DNA of 64,000 nt. Origin: Pseudomonas sp. F(2018) (lineage in GTDB: Bacteria > Pseudomonadota > Gammaproteobacteria > Pseudomonadales > Pseudomonadaceae). The stretch lies in NCBI RefSeq assembly GCF_005508865.1, contig NZ_SCOM01000001.1, positions 434,001-498,000 of the forward strand, written 5' to 3'. Made by a program: the position numbers and the translations under genes. Below, one piece after another: positions 7,562 to 16,500 of this stretch (the first letter of the stretch is position 1; every line of letters begins with the position of its first letter). The notes under the pieces were generated by a model. That model saw only the letters and a program-made list of their open reading frames with translations, was not told where the DNA came from and ran no database searches.

Positions 7562-8896
7562 TCAGAACTGGTGATCGGCGGTGTCCGGGTTGAGATCGCT
7601 GATGCCCAGAGCGGCGGAGGCCTTCTCGATGGCAGCGGTCTGCTTGACCAGGGCGGCGATGGCGTCACGAACGATCTGCTGGCCATCCTTGTTGTCGGCG
7701 GCGATCAGCTGGTCGAAGTGCGCGTTGTTCTTCTCGGCGCTGTCGACCAGGGCCTGCAGCTTGGCTTCGCTGGCTTCCAGGTCGGCCTTCAGGGTACTGT
7801 CGGCAGCGGCGTCAGCCTTGGCGACCAGGGACGACAGGCTCGGACCGGTCAGGGTGGTGCCGTCGACCTTCTTGTACTCGCCCAGGTAGACGTTGCGCAC
7901 GCCCTTGCCGTTATAGAAGTGCGAGTTGTGGGTGTTGTCGCTGAAGCAGTCGTGCTCGTCTTCGGTGGAGTTGGCTTCCAGGGCGACCTTCATGCGCTCG
8001 CCGGCCAGCTCGCCGAGGGACAGGCTGCCCATGCCGAACAGCATCTTGCGCAGGCCGCTTTCGGCCGGTTCGGCTTCCAGCTTGGCGCGGTAGTTGTCGG
8101 CGACGCCGGCTTGCCACTGGCCGACCATTTCGTCCAGGTCGGCGACCAGCAGGTCGGTGGCGGCCTTCAGGTAGGCGCGACGACGCTCGTTGTGCTCACC
8201 GGTGGCGCCAGCGCCGACCACGAAGTCGCTCGCCGGACGGGCACCGGCGCCCGGGTTGGTGCCGTTCAGGTCCTGGCCCCAGAGGAGGAACTCGATGGCG
8301 TGGTAGCCGGTGGCGATGTTGGCTTCGGAGCCGCCCAGCTCGTTCAGCTCGGCCAGCTTCGCGCTGGTGATCTCGGTGACGTCGATCTTGTCTTCGCCGA
8401 CCTGGATGGTGGTGTTGGCGATGATGTTGGCCGTGGCGCCCGGGTTGCCCTGGGCGTGCTGGTAGTCCTTGGCCACGTAGTCGATCAGGCCTTCGTCCAG
8501 CGGCCAGGCGTTCAGCTGGCCTTCCCAGTCGTCGACCACGGCGTTGCCGAAGCGGAACACTTCGGTCTGCATGTAGGGTACGCGCGCGGCCAGCCAGGCT
8601 TCCTTGGCGGCTTTCAGGGTCTCTTCGCTGGGCTTGGCCAGCAGGGCGTCGATGGCGGTTTGCAGCTGCTTGCCGGTGCTGGCGGCGTCGCTGAATACGG
8701 CGGAAGCCAGTTCGGCGTAATGACCGACCACGGCCTTAGCGGCGGCTTCGTCTACCTTGCCAGCGGCGGCGGTAGCGGTGGCGGCAGCCGGAGCGGCAGC
8801 TTGCGGAGCGGCGGCCTCTTTCTTGTCGTCGCCGCAGCCGGCGAGGGAAATGGCGAGGGCCAGCAGACTGGCGGTGGCCAGGGGCATACGAGTCAT
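7562..8896 (-). CDS. icmP: Imelysin-family iron-regulated lipoprotein (IcmP-like)
   Basis: A 444-residue outer-envelope lipoprotein: signal peptide ending SLAGC (Cys21), an Ala-rich linker (residues 22-45), then the imelysin peptidase-like domain with the GxHxxE motif intact (GYHAIEFLLWGQDL, near residue 197). The P. aeruginosa homologue IcmP was described as an insulin-cleaving metalloproteinase of the outer membrane; whether imelysins are true proteases or iron-binding proteins is debated. The order icmP, di-haem protein, imelysin, DUF1513, RND pump agrees with my memory of PA4370-PA4375, which supports the name. A Fur-box-like site overlaps the likely promoter upstream. Confidence 0.85.
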   Translation of the reverse strand: MTRMPLATASLLALAISLAGCGDDKKEAAAPQAAAPAAATATAAAGKVDEAAAKAVVGHYAELASAVFSDAASTGKQLQTAIDALLAKPSEETLKAAKEAWLAARVPYMQTEVFRFGNAVVDDWEGQLNAWPLDEGLIDYVAKDYQHAQGNPGATANIIANTTIQVGEDKIDVTEITSAKLAELNELGGSEANIATGYHAIEFLLWGQDLNGTNPGAGARPASDFVVGAGATGEHNERRRAYLKAATDLLVADLDEMVGQWQAGVADNYRAKLEAEPAESGLRKMLFGMGSLSLGELAGERMKVALEANSTEDEHDCFSDNTHNSHFYNGKGVRNVYLGEYKKVDGTTLTGPSLSSLVAKADAAADSTLKADLEASEAKLQALVDSAEKNNAHFDQLIAADNKDGQQIVRDAIAALVKQTAAIEKASAALGISDLNPDTADHQF

Positions 8897-8942
8897 GGCG
8901 GAGTCCTTTGCTTCTTAGTGTTGGAAGGCGGGAAAACCGCAC

Positions 8943-8972
8943 AATAATGCGAAAGATTTTCATTAAATGCAA
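8943..8972 (-). promoter_or_regulatory. Fur-box-like site over the icmP promoter
   Basis: Read on the minus strand, bases 8967 to 8949 match 13 of 19 positions of the Fur consensus GATAATGATAATCATTATC. The site overlaps a promoter-like pair: TTGCAT (8967-8972) and CATTAT (8944-8949) with a 17-base spacer. Iron-repressed expression is the expected behaviour for an imelysin gene. Confidence 0.6.
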
Positions 8973-9053
8973 AGGGCGTTTCCGTTCGTCGCCCTTGTAG
9001 ACGTGGCTCATGGTGTCGATAGAATTGCCGGCAATTCACAAGGAGCGTTGTCC

Positions 9054-9626
9054 ATGAGCCTCACTGCCGTTGCCATACTCGTCGTGCTGTTTCTCCTCGC
9101 CGCCTGGGCGGTGGTTCTCTACAACGGCCTGGTGCGTCTCAAGCACGGCGTGAGCAAGGCCTGGTCGAACATCGACGTGCTGCTCAAGCAGCGCCACGAC
9201 GAACTGCCCAAGCTGGTGGAGACCTGCAAGCAGTACATGCAGCACGAGCGCACCACCCTGGAGCGAGTGATCGCCGCCCGCAGCGCCGTGGCCAGCGCTC
9301 GCGAGCAGCACGACGTGGGCGCCCTGGGCAAGGCCGAGAGCAGCCTGCGTGCCGGCCTCGGCCAACTGTTCGCCCTGGCCGAGAACTACCCGGACCTGAA
9401 AGCCAACGACAGCTTCCAGCACCTGCAGCAGCGCATCTCCGGCCTGGAGAACGCCATCGCCGATCGCCGCGAGCTGTACAACGAGGCGGTCAACCTCAAC
9501 AACGTGCGCATCGAGCAGTTCCCCGACGTGATCCTGGCCCGCCTGTTCGCCTTCAAGGAGGCCGAGCTGCTGCAGTTCAGCGAGGAAGAAAAGGCCGACG
9601 TCGACCTCAAGTCGCTGTTCAACTGA
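9054..9626 (+). CDS. LemA family protein
   Basis: A 190-residue LemA protein: one N-terminal membrane helix (SLTAVAILVVLFLLAAWAVVLYN), then the cytoplasmic helical bundle with the family signature VSKAWSNIDVLLKQRHDELPKLVE and the C-terminal YNEAVNLNNVRIEQFPDVILARLF. I start it at 9054, 8 bases after AAGGAG, instead of the 29-codon longer frame. LemA proteins are widespread but their role is unclear. One base separates the stop from the next start, so it is coupled to the GIDE-domain gene. Confidence 0.92.
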   Translation: MSLTAVAILVVLFLLAAWAVVLYNGLVRLKHGVSKAWSNIDVLLKQRHDELPKLVETCKQYMQHERTTLERVIAARSAVASAREQHDVGALGKAESSLRAGLGQLFALAENYPDLKANDSFQHLQQRISGLENAIADRRELYNEAVNLNNVRIEQFPDVILARLFAFKEAELLQFSEEEKADVDLKSLFN

Positions 9627-9627
9627 G

Positions 9628-10545
9628 ATGGATGTCCCTGGTCTGGCCATCAGCATGGCCTTCAGCGTCGGCGCGTGCGTCGGCGGTGGCTGGTGGTGCA
9701 TCAAGCGCCTGTCCGAGGCGCGCTTCCTGCTCAACACGCCGACCTCGAAGATCCGCTCGGCGGCCCAGGGCTATGTCGAACTCTATGGCGTGCTACACGA
9801 GCTCTCCGACGGCCAGCTGCAGGCGCCGCTCACCGGCACTGCGTGCCTGTGGTGGCGCTTCAAGATCGAGGAGTATTCCGGCGATGGCAAGAACCGCCGC
9901 TGGCGGGTGGTTGAGAGTGGCGTCAGCGAGGCGCTGGTGCGCCTGAAGGATGCCACCGGCGAATGCCTGATCAACCCCAAGGGCGCGGAAGTGCGGCCGA
10001 GCACACGCCAGGTCTGGAGTGGCAGCGAGCGTCATCCGCGCGGCCTGAGTGGCGGTGGAGGGTTGTTGGGCATGCTGTTCTCTAGTGGCAGTCGCTATCG
10101 CTACACCGAGGAGCGCCTGCATATCGGTCAGCCGCTCTACGCCATCGGTGACTTCCGCACCCAAGGCGGCGCCGAGGCGTTCGACCTGACCCTGGCCCAG
10201 GGTGCGGTGGTGCGCGAGTGGAAGGGCGATTTCGCCGGCATGTTGCAGCGCTTCGACAGCAACGGTGATGGTCAGCTGGACCCGGCCGAGTGGGAGCGCA
10301 TGCGCGAGTCGGCGCGGGTAGAGGCGCAGCGTCGCCAGGCGGGGCGCGGCGAGGTGCCGGTGCATCATCAGCTGCGCAAGCCGGGGGAGTCTTTCCCGTT
10401 CATCCTCTCCAATGGCGGCGAGGACGAGCTGGCGCGTGGTTTCTACTGGCAGGCGGTCGGTGGCGCGCTGCTCTGCGTGGCGGGTGCGCTGGCCACTGCC
10501 TGGCTGGTGAGCAATGTGCTGCTGCCGGGGCTGGCTGGGGCCTGA
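9628..10545 (+). CDS. GIDE-domain membrane protein with an EF-hand-like loop
   Basis: A 305-residue protein with an N-terminal membrane segment (about residues 5-25) and a C-terminal one (about 278-300). The middle resembles the GIDE domain found in the mitochondrial E3 ligase MUL1/GIDE (AAQGYVELYGVLHELSDGQLQAPLTGTACLWWRFKIE), but there is no RING finger, so ligase activity is not implied. Near residue 210 it has an EF-hand-like calcium loop, DSNGDGQLDPAEWE. GIDE proteins in bacteria often neighbour LemA, as here (1-base gap). Function unknown; a paired membrane-stress or envelope role is speculation. Confidence 0.82.
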   Translation: MDVPGLAISMAFSVGACVGGGWWCIKRLSEARFLLNTPTSKIRSAAQGYVELYGVLHELSDGQLQAPLTGTACLWWRFKIEEYSGDGKNRRWRVVESGVSEALVRLKDATGECLINPKGAEVRPSTRQVWSGSERHPRGLSGGGGLLGMLFSSGSRYRYTEERLHIGQPLYAIGDFRTQGGAEAFDLTLAQGAVVREWKGDFAGMLQRFDSNGDGQLDPAEWERMRESARVEAQRRQAGRGEVPVHHQLRKPGESFPFILSNGGEDELARGFYWQAVGGALLCVAGALATAWLVSNVLLPGLAGA

Positions 10546-10548
10546 GTC

Positions 10549-11052
10549 TTACTTGCCCTGCTTGTGGATGCCCTTGGGCAGCTGGACGACGCGGCTCTCC
10601 GAGTAGATGTCGTGCCAGCTGCGCTTGTCCTTGTCCCACAGCGCCCAGAGAAAGCCCAGGCCCAGGCACAGCCAGGAGCCGATGGCGATTACGAAGCGCA
10701 GCAGCGCCTGCCACAGGCTGATGGCCGAGCCATCGGCGTTCTGGATGCGCAGGCCCCAGGCCTGCATGCCGAGGGTCTGGCCGTTGTGGGTCCAGAACTT
10801 GGCGAAGAAACCGAACAGGCTGAGCAGGGCCAGGCTGGCCAGCATCGGATCGTTGTCCAGCGCGCCGGCCTGGGACAGCTGCATCAGGCGCTCGCTGCCA
10901 TAGATCAGGCGCAGCAGGCCCTGCTGGTAAATCAGGCCCACCACCATGACCAGTGCCACGCACAGCAGGAAGTCATAGAACATCGCGGCGAAGCGGCGTG
11001 GCAGGCCGGCGCCGGGGAATTCGCCCTGGGGGCGCAGCATGTGCTTGGGCAT
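10549..11052 (-). CDS. RDD family membrane protein
   Basis: A 167-residue integral membrane protein of the RDD family. It begins with a charged segment ending LPRRFAAMFYDFLLC, the Arg/Asp-containing first helix that names the family, and has about four hydrophobic helices; a second signature is LGMQAWGLRIQNADG and the C-terminus has WDKDKRSWHDI. Function is unknown; some RDD proteins have been linked to ion exchange. The start is uncertain: 11052 (MPKHMLRP) is preferred over a frame 24 codons longer, but neither has a strong ribosome site. It converges with the GIDE gene with three bases between the stops. Confidence 0.8.
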   Translation of the reverse strand: MPKHMLRPQGEFPGAGLPRRFAAMFYDFLLCVALVMVVGLIYQQGLLRLIYGSERLMQLSQAGALDNDPMLASLALLSLFGFFAKFWTHNGQTLGMQAWGLRIQNADGSAISLWQALLRFVIAIGSWLCLGLGFLWALWDKDKRSWHDIYSESRVVQLPKGIHKQGK

Positions 11053-11124
11053 GGACAGCTCGGGAAGAAAAGACTTCGCGGGATTGTACGGGGTGTCGTC
11101 ATTCGGGACAAAAACGCCGGGCAC

Positions 11125-11155
11125 AAAAAAGCCCCTGATGTTGCCATCAGGGGCT
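11125..11155 (-). terminator. Rho-independent terminator of the cold-shock gene
   Basis: On the minus strand AGCCCCTGATG and CATCAGGGGCT form an 11-bp stem with a 4-base loop, followed by six T. It closes the cold-shock transcript just before the RDD gene. Confidence 0.9.
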
Positions 11156-11172
11156 CTTCGTAGCAGCAGCGA

Positions 11173-11385
11173 TTAGCCCAGAACCTGGACCTTGTCAGCT
11201 TGCATGCCTTTCTGGCCTTGCACGGCTTCGAAGGTGACCTTCTGGCCTTCTTTCAGGCTGCGGAAGCCCGAGCCTTCGATAGCGCGGAAGTGCACGAACA
11301 GATCCGGACCGCTCTCGGGAGTGATGAAGCCGAAGCCCTTCTCGTCGTTGAACCACTTGACGGTGCCGGTTTGACGATTCGACAT
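11173..11385 (-). CDS. Cold-shock domain protein (CspA family)
   Basis: A 70-residue single-domain cold-shock protein that binds single-stranded RNA/DNA as an RNA chaperone. Both nucleic-acid-binding motifs are present: RNP1 KGFGFI (about residues 16-21) and RNP2 LFVHF (about 29-33), after the usual [10 protein letters not shown] start. AAGGA lies 9 bases before the ATG. It is monocistronic, with its own terminator and a leader of about 160 nt. Pseudomonads carry several paralogues, so I give no symbol. Confidence 0.95.
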   Translation of the reverse strand: MSNRQTGTVKWFNDEKGFGFITPESGPDLFVHFRAIEGSGFRSLKEGQKVTFEAVQGQKGMQADKVQVLG

Positions 11386-11584
11386 TGTCTTATTTCCTTG
11401 AAACTAGAGTTAGATGACAGCCTCGCGAGCTTGTGACGCGAGAGGGCTGGAACTGGTTGCAGAGAGTAAGAGAAGTCGAGCGGGATGTAGCGGATCTTAG
11501 GATCTACTGCACCAGGTCACGATTCAAGGCGACCCATGCAAACACAGTTGACCAACTCTACGCTAACTCAAATACGTTTGCCAA
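11386..11584 (-). promoter_or_regulatory. Promoter and long structured 5' leader of the cold-shock gene
   Basis: On the minus strand TTGGCA (11579-11584) and TAGAGT (11555-11560) are 18 bases apart, giving a promoter about 165 bases upstream of the start codon. The leader includes an inverted repeat CTCGCG/CGCGAG around 11420-11443. Long structured leaders that change fold with temperature are typical of cspA-type mRNAs; that it does so here is inference. Confidence 0.5.
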
Positions 11585-11640
11585 CCCCCCTGGAATAGCT
11601 GATTCCAGAGGCCTTGCAGGCAATTGAGGAGGGAATATCG

Positions 11641-11725
11641 TGGTGCCCCGGGAGAGACTCGAACTCTCACTTCTTTCGAAAACGGATTTTGAATCCGCCG
11701 CGTCTACCGATTCCGCCACCGAGGC
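11641..11725 (-). tRNA. tRNA-Leu (anticodon CAA)
   Basis: An 85-nt class II tRNA with encoded CCA end. The acceptor stem pairs GCCTCGG with CCGGGGC, the D-arm carries GGCGGAATCGGTAGACGC, the anticodon loop is TTCAAAA (anticodon CAA, reading UUG), a long variable arm follows, and the T-arm has GTTCGAGTC. Confidence 0.97.
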
Positions 11726-11738
11726 ACGATGGGCGCGC

Positions 11739-11767
11739 AGTATAGGGAGGCGTCAGGGGGTGGTCAA
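11739..11767 (-). promoter_or_regulatory. Promoter of tRNA-Leu
   Basis: TTGACC (11762-11767) and TATACT (11739-11744) on the minus strand with a 17-base spacer, followed by a GC-rich discriminator GCGCGCCC. The GC-rich discriminator is typical of stringently controlled stable-RNA promoters. Confidence 0.8.
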
Positions 11768-11925
11768 TCGCGCCGGCTTCGGCGTCAATGCCCTGCCATC
11801 TGTGCTTACAAATTCCCTGAGCGCTGCCGATAAGTCCACCAAATCAAGCTGTTAGGCTCTGAGGTCGGTTTGGTGGTGGCCGCTGCAGCGGCGCCGGGGA
11901 GGTTTTCACAGGAGGGGGCGCCGCG

Positions 11926-13692
11926 ATGCATGCCATCAGTTTCATCCAGGATCTGGCCGTGATCATGCTGGTCGCAGGCGTGGTCACCGTGCTGTTCCAT
12001 CGCCTGCGCCAGCCGGTGGTGCTGGGCTACATCCTCGCCGGCTTCATCATCGGTCCTCATACGCCGCCCTTCGGCCTGATTCACGACGAGGAGACGATCA
12101 AGATCCTCGCCGAGCTGGGCGTGATCTTCCTGATGTTCTTCCTCGGTCTCGAGTTCAGCCTGCGCAAGCTGTTCAACGTCGGTGCCACCGCCTTCATCGC
12201 GGCCCTGCTGGAAATCGGCCTGATGCTGTGGATCGGCTACGAGATCGGCAGCTTCTTCGGCTGGAGCAAGATGGACTCGCTGTTCCTCGGCGGCATCCTG
12301 GCCATCTCCTCGACCACCATCATCGTCAAGGCGCTGAGCGACCTGAAGCTGAAGAACGAGCGCTTCGCCCAGCTGATCTTCGGCGTGCTGATCGTCGAGG
12401 ACATCCTCGGTATCGGCATCATCGCGCTGTTGTCCGGCATCGCCGTCAGCGGCTCGGTGGAGACCGGCGAGGTGTTTGCCACCGTCGGCAAGCTGTCGCT
12501 GTTCATGGTGGTGGCGCTGGTCATCGGCATCCTGCTGGTGCCGCGCATCCTGGCCTATGTGGCCAAGTTCGAGAGCAACGAGATGTTGCTGGTCACCGTG
12601 CTGGGCCTGTGTTTCGGCTTCTGCCTGTTGGTGGTCAAGCTGGAATACAGCATGGTGCTGGGGGCGTTCCTGATCGGCGCGATCATGGCCGAGTCGCGCC
12701 AGCTACCGCAGATCGAGCGGCTGATCGAGCCGGTGCGCGACATGTTCAGCGCGATCTTCTTCGTCGCCATCGGCCTGCTGATCGATCCGGCGATTCTCGT
12801 CGAGTACGCCTGGCCGATCCTGGTGATCACCGTCGCGGTGATCGTCGGCAAGGTGGTGTCCTGCAGCCTCGGCGCCTTTATCGCCGGCAACGATGGGCGC
12901 ACCTCGCTACGCGTCGGCATGGGCCTTTCGCAGATTGGCGAGTTCTCCTTCATCATCGCGGCGCTGGGCATGACCCTGCAGGTCACCAGTCACTTCCTCT
13001 ATCCGGTGGCGGTGGCCGTCTCGGCCATCACCACCCTGACCACGCCCTACCTGATCCGCGCCGCCGACCCCTTCTCCAACAAGCTGGCGGGGCTGATGCC
13101 GGAACGTGTCGCGCGGGTCTTCGGGCTGTACGGCGACTGGTTGGGCAGCATCCAGCCCCAGGGCCAGAACGTGATGCTGCTGGGCATGATCCGGCGCATC
13201 CTGCTGCAGGTGGCGATCAATATCGCCCTGGTGATAGCGATCTTCCTTAGTGCCAGCTATTTCGCCGTACCGCTGGCGGCCTACTTGGAGCCCTGGGTGG
13301 CCGCGCAGAATCTGCAGAAGGCGCTGGTCTGGGGTGGCGCGCTGCTGTTGTCGCTGCCATTCCTGGTGGCGGCGTACCGCAAGCTGAAGGCGCTGGCGAT
13401 GCTCCTGGCCGAGCTCGGCGTGCGCCCCGAGAAGGCGGGGCGCCACACTGTCCGCGTGCGCAAGGTAATCGCCGAAGTGATTCCTCTGGTGTCTCTCGCC
13501 CTGATCATGGTGCTGCTAATGGCGCTGTCGGCCAGCATCCTGCCGACCGGCGAGGCGCTGCTGGTCATCGGCCTGGTGGCGGTGGCGGCGATCACCCTGC
13601 TGTGGCGCTGGCTGATCCGTCTGCACTCGCGGATGCAGATCGCCCTGCTGGAAACCCTGGAGCAGGACAAGCATGGCGGCGATCCGCATTGA
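11926..13692 (+). CDS. CPA2-type monovalent cation:proton antiporter (KefB-like membrane domain)
   Basis: A 588-residue membrane protein of the cation:proton antiporter-2 family. The first about 390 residues hold the transport domain (LRQPVVLGYILAGFIIGP, GVIFLMFFLGLEFSL, ISSTTIIVKAL, GLSQIGEFSFIIAALG). KefB/KefC proteins continue with a cytosolic NAD-binding RCK domain; here the C-terminal about 190 residues instead contain about four more hydrophobic helices. K+ or Na+ efflux coupled to H+ entry is likely, without the RCK gating domain. GGAGG lies 10 bases upstream of the ATG. It precedes queA by 78 bases; functional linkage is not evident. Confidence 0.85.
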   Translation: MHAISFIQDLAVIMLVAGVVTVLFHRLRQPVVLGYILAGFIIGPHTPPFGLIHDEETIKILAELGVIFLMFFLGLEFSLRKLFNVGATAFIAALLEIGLMLWIGYEIGSFFGWSKMDSLFLGGILAISSTTIIVKALSDLKLKNERFAQLIFGVLIVEDILGIGIIALLSGIAVSGSVETGEVFATVGKLSLFMVVALVIGILLVPRILAYVAKFESNEMLLVTVLGLCFGFCLLVVKLEYSMVLGAFLIGAIMAESRQLPQIERLIEPVRDMFSAIFFVAIGLLIDPAILVEYAWPILVITVAVIVGKVVSCSLGAFIAGNDGRTSLRVGMGLSQIGEFSFIIAALGMTLQVTSHFLYPVAVAVSAITTLTTPYLIRAADPFSNKLAGLMPERVARVFGLYGDWLGSIQPQGQNVMLLGMIRRILLQVAINIALVIAIFLSASYFAVPLAAYLEPWVAAQNLQKALVWGGALLLSLPFLVAAYRKLKALAMLLAELGVRPEKAGRHTVRVRKVIAEVIPLVSLALIMVLLMALSASILPTGEALLVIGLVAVAAITLLWRWLIRLHSRMQIALLETLEQDKHGGDPH

Positions 13693-13770
13693 GCGTGCCT
13701 TCAGTCGCCCGGTGCGTGGTTCGCGGGCCCGCTTTCCGGTAAGCTCTGCGCCCCCTGCGAGACTGACCCC

Positions 13771-15950
<2,180 letters not shown>

Positions 15951-16098
15951 TCGGTGATTCGCCGGCCTGCCGCTTGAAATTCGGCGCGGCGCACCCATCT
16001 ACTCGCGATGGCAGCCGACGCCCGTGCAAAAAAGCCCGGGCGCTCGCGAAAAATAGCCTGAAAACAACAGCTTCAAGACCTCGCAATAGGAGTTTTCC

Positions 16099-16440
16099 AT
16101 GAGTTTTCTGATCCCCGCTGCTTATGCCGACACCGTAGCCCCGGCGGCAGGCGCCGCGCCCGGCGGTGACATGATGAGCATCCTGATGCTGGTCGGTTTC
16201 ATGGTCATCTTCTATCTGATGATCTGGCGTCCCCAGGCCAAGCGCGCCAAGGAGCACAAGAATCTGCTCGGCGGCCTGCAGAAGGGCGACGAGGTAGTGA
16301 CCAGCGGCGGCATCATCGGCAAGGTCAACAAGGTCACCGACGACTTCGTGGTGGTCGAGATCGCCGACAACGTCGAGCTGAAGTTCCAGAAGCAGGCCAT
16401 CGCGGCGACCCTGCCGAAGGGCACTCTGAAGTCCATCTAA
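16099..16440 (+). CDS. yajC: Preprotein translocase subunit YajC
   Basis: A 113-residue single-pass membrane protein that associates with SecDF. After a short Ala-rich N-terminus comes the membrane helix (MMSILMLVGFMVIFYLMIW), then the basic RPQAKRAKEHKNLLGGLQKGDEVVTSGGIIGKV segment diagnostic of YajC. It lies 148 bases after tgt and 60 bases before secD. AGGAG precedes the start by about 8 bases. Confidence 0.97.
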   Translation: MSFLIPAAYADTVAPAAGAAPGGDMMSILMLVGFMVIFYLMIWRPQAKRAKEHKNLLGGLQKGDEVVTSGGIIGKVNKVTDDFVVVEIADNVELKFQKQAIAATLPKGTLKSI

Positions 16441-16459
16441 CGATTCTTCGTTCACCACT

Positions 16460-16482
16460 ACGGGGCGCCTAAGGCGCCCCGT
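16460..16482 (+). other. Stem-loop between yajC and secD
   Basis: ACGGGGCGCC and GGCGCCCCGT form a perfect 10-bp stem with a 3-base loop (TAA). No T-run follows, so it is more likely an mRNA-stabilising or attenuating hairpin than a full terminator; secD starts 18 bases later. Confidence 0.6.
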
Positions 16483-16500
16483 GTCATAACGGGCGGCGTC

